Below are positions 1 to 8,094 of a stretch of 64,000 nt of DNA, piece by piece. The DNA lies in contig NZ_CP056030.1 of NCBI RefSeq assembly GCF_013374995.1, forward strand, positions 4,310,501 through 4,374,500. Reading direction: 5' to 3'. How positions within the stretch are numbered: position 1 is the stretch's first letter; each line of letters begins with the position of its first letter. The position numbers were made by a program, and so were the translations under genes. The notes below the pieces were generated by a model. The model worked only from the letters and a program-made list of their open reading frames with translations, was not told the origin of the DNA and did not search any database. The stretch comes from Pseudomonas eucalypticola. GTDB taxonomy: Bacteria > Pseudomonadota > Gammaproteobacteria > Pseudomonadales > Pseudomonadaceae.

Positions 1-48
1 GGTTACCAGTACGGCCCGCCCACCCCGGAAGCCAAGCTGGCCCTCTGA
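1..48 (+). CDS. 3' end of an unidentified gene (partial)
   Basis: The first 48 bases read in frame 1 as fifteen codons, GYQYGPPTPEAKLAL, followed by TGA. This is probably the C-terminus of a gene that starts before the window. The tail is too short to assign a family. A 30-base near-perfect palindrome begins 16 bases after the stop. Confidence 0.45.
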   Translation, partial: GYQYGPPTPEAKLAL

Positions 49-63
49 GCCACGGCCGGTGGT

Positions 64-93
64 TCGGTACCCCTCACCGGTGATGGGTACCGA
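64..93. promoter_or_regulatory. 30-bp near-perfect palindrome upstream of fucP-like gene
   Basis: The two 15-base halves, TCGGTACCCCTCACC and GGTGATGGGTACCGA, are reverse complements except for one position. The centre is CACCGGTG. It lies between the stop of the previous gene and the FucP-like permease. There is no T-run after it, so an operator for a dimeric repressor or activator is more likely than a terminator. A transcript-processing hairpin is the alternative. Confidence 0.5.
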
Positions 94-178
94 TGGCCTT
101 CACCGCGCAGCACGCCGCCTGTGAGCAGGCGTGGGATCGCAGCAATGAACGGACTATAAATCGAACAAGGAACCGGTC

Positions 179-1429
179 ATGTCCTCATCCAGTGAAACCC
201 TCGGCACCCGCACGTCCGCCCGAATTCTCGGCACCAAGCAACTGGCCTTCATTCTCATCACCAGCCTGTTCTTCATGTGGGGCTTGTCCCACGGGCTGCT
301 GGACGTGCTGAACAAGCACTTCCAGGACTCGCTGAACATTTCCCACACCCAGTCGGCACTGATCCAGACCTCCTATTTCGGCGCCTACTTCTTCGTCGCC
401 TTCCCGGTCGGCGTGCTGATCGAACGCTTCAGTTACCGCGCTGCCATTCTGGTGGGCCTGGGCCTGTTCGCCGCCGGCGCGCTCCTGTTCCTGCCGGCCT
501 CGTGGGCCGGTAGCCTGACGCCGTTCCTGGTGGCCCTGTTCGTGCTGGCCAGCGGCCTGGCCTGCCTGGAGACGGCTGCCAACCTCTACGCGGCGACGCT
601 GGGCGATCCGGCGCGGGCTGAACAGCGCTTGACGCTGGCGCAGTCCTTCAATGGCCTGGGGGCATTCGTGGGCCCGATCATCGGTGGTTCGGTGTTCTTC
701 CTGCCCTCCTTCAAGCTGGCAGGTTTCAACGTTGAACCGGTCTCGTTGACCTACGTGGCCCTGGCGGCAGTGGTGGTGTTGATGATGCTGGTGTTCGCTG
801 CCTGTGACTTGCCAGAAGGCCAGGTCGAGTTGGCCAAGGCCAGCCACGCCGCTGAACCGCCTATCGCGTTGTGGCGCACGCGCAGTTTCACCGGGGCGCT
901 GGTGGCGCAGTTTTTCTTCGTGGGCAACTACGTAGGCATCGGCGCGTTCTTCATCAATTTCGCCATCGACCACTGGCAGGGCATGACCCCGCGCGATGCC
1001 GCCTACCTGCTGTCGGGTGGCATGCTGGCCTACATGGTGGGGCGCTTCGCCGGCATTGTGATCCTACGCTACATCGCCGCACGCAATCTGTTGATCCTCA
1101 ACAGCGTGGCGGCCGCAGTCCTGTGCGCGGTGGCCATCCTGGGCGTGCCCAAGGTGTCGCCCCTGTGCGTGGCCGCCATCTACCTGTTCATGTCCACGCT
1201 GTACCCCACCCTCTTCGCCATGGGCACTCGTGGCCTGGGGGCACGCACCAAGCGCGCCGGCTCCATCCTGGTGATGACCCTGGTGGGCGGCGCCCTGCTG
1301 CCGCTGGTGATGGGCGTGCTGGGTGATCGCTTCGGCACCCAGTGGGCGTTCGTGGTGCCCTTGCTGGGGTTCGCGGTGATCGGGCTGTACGGCCTAAGCC
1401 AACAGCCGATCACTGTGCGAAACGCGTAA
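179..1429 (+). CDS. fucP: FucP-type sugar:H+ symporter (MFS)
   Basis: A 416-residue integral membrane protein of the fucose/glucose-galactose permease branch of the major facilitator superfamily, predicted to import a monosaccharide with protons across the inner membrane. The N-terminus has the family signature FFMWGLSHGLLDVLNKHFQ, followed by ISHTQSALIQTSYFGAYF, and the whole chain is a series of about twelve hydrophobic segments. Length matches the family. The ATG is preceded by AAGGA, and ACTATAAAT further upstream could be a -10 element. The actual sugar cannot be told from the sequence. It stands alone on the plus strand, converging on the ceramidase-like gene 6 bases downstream, so it is probably not part of that operon. 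Confidence 0.85.
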   Translation: MSSSSETLGTRTSARILGTKQLAFILITSLFFMWGLSHGLLDVLNKHFQDSLNISHTQSALIQTSYFGAYFFVAFPVGVLIERFSYRAAILVGLGLFAAGALLFLPASWAGSLTPFLVALFVLASGLACLETAANLYAATLGDPARAEQRLTLAQSFNGLGAFVGPIIGGSVFFLPSFKLAGFNVEPVSLTYVALAAVVVLMMLVFAACDLPEGQVELAKASHAAEPPIALWRTRSFTGALVAQFFFVGNYVGIGAFFINFAIDHWQGMTPRDAAYLLSGGMLAYMVGRFAGIVILRYIAARNLLILNSVAAAVLCAVAILGVPKVSPLCVAAIYLFMSTLYPTLFAMGTRGLGARTKRAGSILVMTLVGGALLPLVMGVLGDRFGTQWAFVVPLLGFAVIGLYGLSQQPITVRNA

Positions 1430-1435
1430 GGCCGT

Positions 1436-2719
1436 TCAATGCAGCGCTACGTCACGGACAATGGCCTCGACCAGGGTGTGTACGCTGCCTTTGGCATACG
1501 GCGAGCTCATGGCTTCGTAGGTGATGCGCTCGTAGGCACTGGCGTCGGGCATGTACTTGGCGGCGCCATTGACCATGGTCGCCACCAGGGTGCCGCGCAG
1601 TGCCGAACGCTGTTTGATTTGCACACCGGTCTGGCTCGACAGTTCAGCCTGCACGCCCACAACACCGATATCGCCCAGGCGCACGATCCAGTAAGGCACC
1701 GCCACCGGCCCGCTGGCCTGGAACCGGTAGTCGCGGCTGGGTTTCTTCGGCGAAGCCTGGGGCGATGACGCCTGAGCCGTGACGGTCACGCTGCCCTGGG
1801 TCACGCTCAATGTTTCGCTGGTTGCTGCCGCGGTGTGGATACCCTCGGCCACGCGTACCACTTCACCGCCCAGGCGCTCCCCAAGCAGGCGCAACAATGG
1901 GGCACCGTTCTGGTGGCCACCGAGCGCCGTCATGCGGGGTGCCTGGTCAGCCGCCGCCCCCACCAGCCATAGCGCCACGGGCTTGTTACCGTACTGGCGT
2001 TCGACATGTCCCATTGCCGCGCCCGCCAGGTCGGCGCTGATCTGAGGGCCACCGGTGGGCACTGCCGAGGCTTCCATCACCGACGATTGCACGGCGTAAT
2101 TGACCACCAACGCAATAGGCTGGTGGTCCGGGCCATCCAGCCTGACCACACCCACGGCCTTGTCGGAAGGGCCGTCTTCGTTGGCCCCCAGCCACCAGCC
2201 ATTGGCGGTGGGCACATCACGGTTGACGTTGACGTCGCTGACGCCGCTGGCGAAGCCCAGCGTGGCCGGCTGCAGGCTATGCGCCGCCTGGGCGCTGGCC
2301 TGGGCAACCGCCTGCTCGATCGCCTGGACGAGGCGCGACTTGCGCGCCTGTTCCGCGGCAGTGGCCCCCGGCCCCTGCACGTGCGGCGTGGAAAAGGTGT
2401 GGCTGGCCGAGACCACGACATCCGCGGCCTTGGCCTGGGTAGCCTGCTGGACAATGGCCTGCACCCGGGCGATCAGGTCCTGGGACAGGGATGTCAGGTC
2501 GATGGTCACCAGGGCGATGCGCCGTACGTCATTGCCCAGCAGGATGACCCGGGCATACAGCGGGTCATGGACGCCGACGAAACCATCCACCGGCAAGTCG
2601 GCGGCACCGATGGCGATCGGCGCCTTGCCGGCCCCGGCGCTCAACCCCGCCGCACTGGTGTGCAGCGCCGCCAGCAGCAAGCCCAGCAGCCACCACGGGC
2701 ACCGACGCGCGTGCCTCAT
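1436..2719 (-). CDS. Secreted neutral/alkaline ceramidase-like protein
   Basis: A predicted 427-residue exported protein. The start ATG overlaps the stop of the upstream tannase-like gene (ATGA), which fixes the start and shows translational coupling. The N-terminus has arginines followed by a hydrophobic stretch, a probable signal peptide. The region after it (IGAADLPVDGF, HDPLYARVILLGND, ALVTIDLTSLS, SHTFSTPHVQGPG) resembles the N-terminal domain of neutral/alkaline ceramidases, in which such His residues bind the catalytic zinc. It is much shorter than a full ceramidase (about 650 residues) and lacks the C-terminal domain, so hydrolysis of sphingolipid amides is doubtful. Pairing with a tannase suggests an extracytoplasmic amidase or esterase role. 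Confidence 0.6.
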   Translation of the reverse strand: MRHARRCPWWLLGLLLAALHTSAAGLSAGAGKAPIAIGAADLPVDGFVGVHDPLYARVILLGNDVRRIALVTIDLTSLSQDLIARVQAIVQQATQAKAADVVVSASHTFSTPHVQGPGATAAEQARKSRLVQAIEQAVAQASAQAAHSLQPATLGFASGVSDVNVNRDVPTANGWWLGANEDGPSDKAVGVVRLDGPDHQPIALVVNYAVQSSVMEASAVPTGGPQISADLAGAAMGHVERQYGNKPVALWLVGAAADQAPRMTALGGHQNGAPLLRLLGERLGGEVVRVAEGIHTAAATSETLSVTQGSVTVTAQASSPQASPKKPSRDYRFQASGPVAVPYWIVRLGDIGVVGVQAELSSQTGVQIKQRSALRGTLVATMVNGAAKYMPDASAYERITYEAMSSPYAKGSVHTLVEAIVRDVALH

Positions 2720-4293
2720 GGCGTAGCCGCCTGGCGTGCTGTGCAAGCGAAACTGCCAGCATCGTTCATGGCGCCTTTGCCATCGTACTGCGCCACCTGG
2801 GGGTAGGCGCAGAGCGGCCGGGTGCGCACGACCTGACCCTCCTCCACGCGTGAAGCGATAATGCGCTGCGGTGCCATGCCCTTGTCCACCCAGGTGTCGA
2901 GCGTACCCAGCTTGTCGAAGGTGTCGCAGCCTTGCCCGCCGAAACAGTGGCCCATGCCTGGTACCGTGAACAAGCGCGCCGAGGCATGCGCAGGGTCACC
3001 GGCCTTGCGCATCAAGGCCTGGTAGTAGCCGATCAGTTCCTCGGGGTTGTGGAAGTCGTTCCAGCCCACGTACATCAGCAGCTTGCCGCCACGGGCGAAA
3101 AACGGCTTCAGGTCGGTGTCCACATGCATCAGCGGACCCAGCTTGGCCGCGGCGGCATTGACGGTCGTGTCCCAGTCCAGGCTGGTCCAGTCCCAGGTCG
3201 GGTCCTGGAAGGCAGCGTACTGGAAGAGGTCCAACGCTACCGGGAAAGGCTTGCCGTCGGCGAATTCGCCCAACTGGCTTTCACTGCCCTTGGCCGGCCC
3301 TGGGAAGATCACCTCGTGAGTGCGGGGGTTGATGGGCCCGGCGTAGATCTGCTGCATCAGGCGCACCTGGCCTGCGGTCAGGCAATCGGCGGTCTCGGCG
3401 CCCTTGCACAACAGCTGCGCGGGGGTGAACCCGCAGCGCTCGGGTTCCTCGATAAAGCCCTGCTCGAGGCCTACCGGGGTGGCGCACGCCTTGAGCGCTG
3501 CCTGGGCGACGGTATCGAATTTAGCCTGGGTCATGTGCAGGCTGGGGTCGCGGCTGATCAACCAACTGGTCCACAACTGCGCGGCGTTGAACTTGACGAT
3601 GGGGTTGGACGGGGCGCCGGCGACGATACCGTCGTAATCCTCAGGGAAGCGTTTGGCTTCGATCAGGCCCTCGAGGCCGCCCGGCGAGCACCCCACCCAA
3701 TAGGAGCGCGACGGTTGGCGCCCGTAGTAGGCCTGGATCAGCGCCTTGGCATCGACCGTCATCAGGTGGTCGGCGCGCCAGGCATAGTCAACCAGCTTTT
3801 GCGGGTGGCCGTAGGCGAAACGCCCGCCCTTGCCCGCCTCGGTGGTGCCATCGTGACCGGTGTCGTTGGCGGCCACGGCGTAGCCCTGTTCCAGGCCACT
3901 GAGCATGCCCGGGTACATCAATGCACCGCCCCAGCCAAAGCTGCCGACGCCGAGGAACTTGCCGTTCCAGCCGGTGACCGGTAACCACACCTCGACGTTG
4001 ATCGCCGAGTCGCTGCTGGGCTTGAGGGTAGCGGCAATTCGGCAAAACGCGGGATTGGGACCATTGGCCAGGCGGCCGGCCGGGTTCATGCCGGGCACGG
4101 CACCCAGGCGCGACAGCGGGTTCTGGGGCATCACGTAGCGCCCGGCGGCCACCACCTGGGCGCTGGTGATGGTCGCATCCGGCAGTGCCTGGCTGGCCAA
4201 GGCCTGGCAGGCGTCATCGGCCTGGGCGCCGGCCGCCATGGCCAAGGCCAGCAGGCCGGCGGCCAGGGTGGTACCGCGAATCGTCGGAATCAT
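2716..4293 (-). CDS. Tannase/feruloyl esterase family hydrolase
   Basis: A 525-residue secreted serine esterase. It has a clear Sec signal peptide ending near AGAQA (residues 20-25), the nucleophile elbow YWVGCSPGGLEG with Cys202-Ser203, and GMGHCFGG near the C-terminus. Adjacent Cys-Ser and His-Cys pairs are the CS-D-HC arrangement typical of the tannase/feruloyl esterase family, in which a disulfide joins the catalytic Ser and His loops. It should cleave aromatic esters such as galloyl or feruloyl esters in the periplasm or outside the cell. It is the third gene of a minus-strand set after the response regulator and sensor kinase (18-base gap from the kinase) and overlaps the ceramidase-like gene by 4 bases. 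Substrate is not predictable. Confidence 0.85.
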   Translation of the reverse strand: MIPTIRGTTLAAGLLALAMAAGAQADDACQALASQALPDATITSAQVVAAGRYVMPQNPLSRLGAVPGMNPAGRLANGPNPAFCRIAATLKPSSDSAINVEVWLPVTGWNGKFLGVGSFGWGGALMYPGMLSGLEQGYAVAANDTGHDGTTEAGKGGRFAYGHPQKLVDYAWRADHLMTVDAKALIQAYYGRQPSRSYWVGCSPGGLEGLIEAKRFPEDYDGIVAGAPSNPIVKFNAAQLWTSWLISRDPSLHMTQAKFDTVAQAALKACATPVGLEQGFIEEPERCGFTPAQLLCKGAETADCLTAGQVRLMQQIYAGPINPRTHEVIFPGPAKGSESQLGEFADGKPFPVALDLFQYAAFQDPTWDWTSLDWDTTVNAAAAKLGPLMHVDTDLKPFFARGGKLLMYVGWNDFHNPEELIGYYQALMRKAGDPAHASARLFTVPGMGHCFGGQGCDTFDKLGTLDTWVDKGMAPQRIIASRVEEGQVVRTRPLCAYPQVAQYDGKGAMNDAGSFACTARQAATP

Positions 4294-4311
4294 GGGGCTA
4301 CCTTTCTGAAT

Positions 4312-5613
4312 TCAACAAAAGACCAGCCGCGCGATCAGCCCATGGGGCACGCGGTTGGACAGGGTCAGGGTGCCGTTGTGGGCCTGCACGATGTCATTGA
4401 CGATCGACAGCCCCAGCCCGACGCTGCCGGGTCGGTCGCTACGCGAGGGGTCGAGGCGGAAGAACGGCTCGATGACATCCTTGAGGCGCTCGGGGGCAAT
4501 GCCTGGGCCGTCATCGGCCACTTCGACGGTGATGACCCCGTCCTCTACGGTGGCGTTGACCGTGACGTGGGCGGCGAAGCCCAGGGCATTGTCGATCAGG
4601 TTGCACATCACCCGCTGGATGGCTTCGGGGCGGCACAGGAACGGCAGGTGCAGCGGGCCTTCATAGGCGATGTGCGCGCCGGCATCTTCGTAGTCGTCAC
4701 ACAGCGTGGACAGCAGTGCGCCCAGGTCCAGCCATTCTTTTTTTTCGGTCTGCGAGCTGCTGCTCAGGTAGGCCAGCGCCGAGGACACCATGGTTTGCAG
4801 CAGGCTGATGTCGCGAATCAGTTTTTCCCGAGAGATTTCCTTGCGGTCGGTTTCCAGTTGCAGGCGCATGCGTGTCAATGGCGTGCGCAAATCGTGGCTG
4901 ACGGCCGCGAGCATCCGGGTTCGGCCTTCGATCGACGCCGTGATGCGCTCTTGCATCAGGTTGAAGGCATGGGCGGCGCGGCGGATTTCGAGCGGTCCCT
5001 CTTCCTGGATCGGCGCCACGACGATGTCACGCCCGAAGGCTTCGGCCTGGTCTGACAACCGCCGCAACGGGCGTACCACCCGCCACGCGGCCCATGCCGA
5101 GAGGGCGGTCACGCCCACGCACAAAAACAGCAGCGCACCGAAGAACGGAAAGGATAACCGCGGCGGCTCGTGTTCGATGCGCGCCGTGCGCACCTCCAAG
5201 GTGCTGTCGCCCATGGGCACCAGCACCTGGATAGCTGGGCGTTCATCGGCGCCACAGGCATGGGCGCTGACGGGCTGGCCCTGCCCCAGCTCTGCCTGCA
5301 ACGCGGTTTGCAGGTCGCGGGCATTCAGGCTGCTGCCAGCGCAGGGCACGGCCGTGGCCGCGGGCACCAGCTTGATGCCTAGCCCCAGGCCCTGCGTGCT
5401 GTCGAGCAAGCGGGCACGCTGGTCGACCGGGGTGGCGCGCAACATCTGCACCACCCCGGCCACCCGGTAGGTGGTCTGCCAGGGCCAGGGCGGACTCGGC
5501 GGCCCGCCCGGAATGAACAGCAGCAGCAAAAACAACAGGAAGGTCAGCACCGAAGAGCCCGCGACAATCGCCAGGATCTGGCCGCGGATAGTGCCGAAAT
5601 GGCGCAGTATCAT
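4312..5613 (-). CDS. Sensor histidine kinase (EnvZ type)
   Basis: A 433-residue inner-membrane kinase. The start ATG overlaps the response-regulator stop (ATGA). Order of parts: one membrane segment (about residues 15-35), a periplasmic domain of about 115 residues, a second membrane segment (about 155-175), a HAMP linker, the HisKA box AAVSHDLRTPLTRMRLQLE with the phosphorylated His, and an ATPase domain with NLIDNA, DDGPGI and VGLGLSIV. It should autophosphorylate and pass phosphate to the regulator encoded just upstream. The signal is unknown. Because the tannase-like and ceramidase-like genes follow directly, the pair may sense ester or polyphenol compounds, but that is inference from position. 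Confidence 0.9.
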   Translation of the reverse strand: MILRHFGTIRGQILAIVAGSSVLTFLLFLLLLFIPGGPPSPPWPWQTTYRVAGVVQMLRATPVDQRARLLDSTQGLGLGIKLVPAATAVPCAGSSLNARDLQTALQAELGQGQPVSAHACGADERPAIQVLVPMGDSTLEVRTARIEHEPPRLSFPFFGALLFLCVGVTALSAWAAWRVVRPLRRLSDQAEAFGRDIVVAPIQEEGPLEIRRAAHAFNLMQERITASIEGRTRMLAAVSHDLRTPLTRMRLQLETDRKEISREKLIRDISLLQTMVSSALAYLSSSSQTEKKEWLDLGALLSTLCDDYEDAGAHIAYEGPLHLPFLCRPEAIQRVMCNLIDNALGFAAHVTVNATVEDGVITVEVADDGPGIAPERLKDVIEPFFRLDPSRSDRPGSVGLGLSIVNDIVQAHNGTLTLSNRVPHGLIARLVFC

Positions 5614-6329
5614 AAAACCGTCACTTCGCACTGGAAGGCATAGCCATCGGCGCGCATGGTGCGGATAGGGTCGTCCAGGCGCTGGCTACCCGTGAGTTTG
5701 CGCCGCAGGCGGCTGACCAGCAAGTCCACCGACCGTTCGGCGATGGGGAAATTCTGGCCTCGGGTAAGGCTGATCAGCGCCTCCCGCGACAGGACCTGGC
5801 GCGGGTTCTGGCACAGCACCAGCAGCAGGTCGGTCTCGGCACCGGTCAAGGGTACGCGCAAGCCCGCGGCCGAGCGCAGCAAGCGGCGGTACGGGTAGAA
5901 GGTGAACTCGCCGAAGCGCAGCACCAACTCAGCCGCGGTTGGGCGGTGGGCGGCGGGGGTGGCAGCCGGCCGGCGCAACACTGCGCGCACCCGCGCCAGC
6001 AGTTCACGCAGGTCGAAGGGCTTTGCCACGTAGTCATCGGCGCCCAGCTCAAGGCCGACCACCTTGTCGGTTGGCTCCGACAGCGCCGTGAGCATGATGA
6101 TACGCGGGCCATGGGCCGCGCGCAGGCGCCGGCAAATCTCGAAACCATCCTCCCCGGGCAGCATCACGTCCAGCAACACCAGATCGATGTCATGCGCCTT
6201 GAGCACCGCGTCGGCCTCCTCGGCGTGGGCGGCGATGTGCATCATATAGCCCTTGTCGCCAAGGTAGTCAGCCAGCGGCTCGCGGATGTCCGGGTCATCT
6301 TCTACGAGAAGGATCTGGGTCTGGCTCAA
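5610..6329 (-). CDS. OmpR-family response regulator
   Basis: A DNA-binding regulator of about 239 residues. The receiver domain starts SQTQILLVEDDPDIREPL, has the phospho-acceptor Asp in LLDVMLPGEDG and the Lys of AKPFDLREL. The C-terminal winged helix ends with SVDLLVSRLRRKL and DPIRTMRADGYAF, typical of the OmpR/PhoB group. The frame has no ATG near the domain. I chose the TTG at 6329 because it gives MSQTQILLVEDD, the usual family start. TTG codons at 6377 and 6374 would add 16 or 15 residues, and a GGGAG sits just upstream of them, so the longer form is possible. It is the first gene of the two-component operon. Confidence 0.88.
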   Translation of the reverse strand: MSQTQILLVEDDPDIREPLADYLGDKGYMMHIAAHAEEADAVLKAHDIDLVLLDVMLPGEDGFEICRRLRAAHGPRIIMLTALSEPTDKVVGLELGADDYVAKPFDLRELLARVRAVLRRPAATPAAHRPTAAELVLRFGEFTFYPYRRLLRSAAGLRVPLTGAETDLLLVLCQNPRQVLSREALISLTRGQNFPIAERSVDLLVSRLRRKLTGSQRLDDPIRTMRADGYAFQCEVTVL

Positions 6330-6434
6330 GGGGGCACTACCGCTGCAAAAAAATGGGATGGGGAAATTTTCCAACAAAACTCCCGCCAGGGGGACTGTTA
6401 TCGCATGTCAATCCAGACATATTGTGTTGATGGC

Positions 6435-6513
6435 TTCCCGAGCTGGCGCCCGGTCCCACAGAGGAGGCCGCGAGGCTGAGGTGTACCCTGTGGCACCGGG
6501 CGAAGCTCGGGAA
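6435..6513. repeat. Long imperfect inverted repeat (TTCCCGAGC element)
   Basis: The arm TTCCCGAGCTGGCGCCCGGT continues into CCCACAG (6435-6461). It is nearly the reverse complement of 6488-6513, which ends in CGGGCGAAGCTCGGGAA. The arms are about 26 bases with two or three differences and a 26-base loop. It lies between the Dabb gene and the response regulator. Related sequences occur at 28596-28621 and 51041-51082, so this is a dispersed intergenic repeat that could also act as a terminator or mRNA stabiliser for the long operon ending at 6568. Confidence 0.6.
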
Positions 6514-6567
6514 CGGCGCGCCGCGGTCTGCTTGATGCACCGCGCCGCCCGCCTCCCTCTCGGCGCC

Positions 6568-6867
6568 CTACGCCTGGTAGTCCACCTGGTGCCGAGCGAT
6601 GCGCGTGTCCCCCAGTTCGCGCTTGACCCGCAGGTGCTCGGGGTGAGTGGCGTAGGCGGCCAGGGCTTCGGCCGTGGCGAATTCGCTGTAGAGCACTACG
6701 TCACAGGCGTAGTCGATACGGCTGATGTCCACCCCCACTTCTATCTTCAGCAACCCCGGGATCAACCCGGCCAACCCTTCGAATCGTTCCTTGAGAAACA
6801 GGCAGGCTTCGCGGTTGCGTTCCGGCGTGTCTGCGGCAAGGTTCCACATCACTATATGCTTGATCAT
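6568..6867 (-). CDS. Dabb (stress-responsive alpha/beta barrel) protein
   Basis: A 99-residue protein beginning MIKHIVMWNLAADTPERN and containing the helix LKERFEGLAGLIPGL. This is the ferredoxin-like dimeric alpha/beta barrel fold of the Dabb family. GAGGGGCAACG immediately precedes the ATG, which is why I chose this start over an upstream in-frame codon. Members of this fold include polyketide cyclases and other small enzymes acting on ring compounds, but most are uncharacterised. It is the last gene of the long minus-strand sugar/aromatic operon, 36 bases after the ABC permease gene. A role as a tautomerase, cyclase or dehydratase on a ring intermediate is conceivable but unproven. Confidence 0.8.
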   Translation of the reverse strand: MIKHIVMWNLAADTPERNREACLFLKERFEGLAGLIPGLLKIEVGVDISRIDYACDVVLYSEFATAEALAAYATHPEHLRVKRELGDTRIARHQVDYQA

Positions 6868-6903
6868 CGTTGCCCCTCGGCTGCGTCTTCCCTGCGCCAC
6901 ATA

Positions 6904-8094
6904 TCAATTCCTGGTTTTCTGGTAAACATCCACGAACACGGCCGCCAACAGCACCGCGCCCTTGATCATCTGCTGGTAGTCGATGCCGATGCCCATGATC
7001 GACATGCCGTTGTTCAGCACACCCATGATGAACGCACCAATCACTACGCCCACTACCTTGCCCACCCCACCGGATGCCGAAGCGCCACCGATGAACACCG
7101 CGGCAATCACGTCCAGCTCGAAGCCGGTGCCCCCACGGGGGGTAGCGCTGTTGAGGCGGGCGACGAAGATCAACCCCGCCACGGCCGCCAGCACGCCCAT
7201 GTTGACGAAGGCGAAGAAGGTCACGCGTCCGGTGTTGATACCCGACAGCCGCGCGGCCTTGAGGTTGCCACCCACCGCGTACACCCAGCGGCCGATCACC
7301 GTGCGGTTCATGATGAAGGTGTATACCCCGATCAAGACGCTCATGATCACCAGCACCGTGGGGATGCCGCGGTACGTGGACAACAGGTAGCAGAAGTACA
7401 CGATGAGCCCGGCGACCACACCGTTCTTCAAGGCAAACACCACCATGGGCGCTACATGGCCACCACTTTTCAGGGTGCGCAGGCGGCTGCGGTACTCCAC
7501 TACCCAGAAGGCCAACGCCACCGCGATACCCAACAGCAACGAGGTGATGCGCAGGTTTTCATTGGCGAACAGGTCCGGAATGAACCCCGAGCTGATGGCC
7601 GAGAACGCTGGCGGGAATGGCCCGATGGACTGCCCCTGGGAAATGGCGATGGTGGCGCCGCGGAAGATCAGCATGCCCGCCAGCGTGACGATGAACGACG
7701 GCATGCCCCACACCGCGACCCAATAGCCCTGAGCCGCGCCGATCAGCGCGCCGGCCAGCAGGCAGATCAGGGTCACGGTGAAGAAATCCAGCCGGTATTG
7801 CACCATTAGCACCGCAGCGATGGAGCCGATGACGCCCACCACCGAGCCGACCGACAGGTCGATATGGCCGCAGACGATGACCATCAACATGCCCAGGGCC
7901 ATGACCACGATGTAGCTGTTCTGCAACAGCAGGTTGGTCAGGTTCAGCGGCTGCATCAGCGCCCCACCGGTAGCCACCTGAAAGAACAGCATGATGACGA
8001 TCAGCGACACCAGCAGGCCGTATTCACGGGCACCGCGCTTGAAGGTGGTGAAGGCGCTGGGTTTGGATGAGAGAGGCATGCTGACTTCGCTCAC
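6904..8094 (-). CDS. Multiple-sugar ABC transporter permease (MmsB/GguB type)
   Basis: A 396-residue inner-membrane permease with about ten hydrophobic segments, of the ribose/xylose BPD-transp-2 family. MVIVCGHIDLSVGSVVG and FIGGASASGGVGKVVGVVIG are the conserved permease motifs. The GTG start at 8094 overlaps the ATPase stop as GTGA; an ATG at 8079 is the alternative. It pairs with the ATPase (8091-9626) and binding protein (9683-10753) to import a monosaccharide or related polyol. The closest known branch is the ChvE-GguAB/MmsAB system, which accepts several aldoses. It belongs to the long operon that also carries oxidoreductases and a ring-cleavage dioxygenase. Confidence 0.88.
   Translation of the reverse strand: MSEVSMPLSSKPSAFTTFKRGAREYGLLVSLIVIMLFFQVATGGALMQPLNLTNLLLQNSYIVVMALGMLMVIVCGHIDLSVGSVVGVIGSIAAVLMVQYRLDFFTVTLICLLAGALIGAAQGYWVAVWGMPSFIVTLAGMLIFRGATIAISQGQSIGPFPPAFSAISSGFIPDLFANENLRITSLLLGIAVALAFWVVEYRSRLRTLKSGGHVAPMVVFALKNGVVAGLIVYFCYLLSTYRGIPTVLVIMSVLIGVYTFIMNRTVIGRWVYAVGGNLKAARLSGINTGRVTFFAFVNMGVLAAVAGLIFVARLNSATPRGGTGFELDVIAAVFIGGASASGGVGKVVGVVIGAFIMGVLNNGMSIMGIGIDYQQMIKGAVLLAAVFVDVYQKTRN

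Noticed and set aside
1..48. Assignment of the first gene as an EAL-domain protein
   Set aside because: The tail GYQYGPPTPE recalls the end of some EAL proteins, but fifteen residues are not enough to support a family call.
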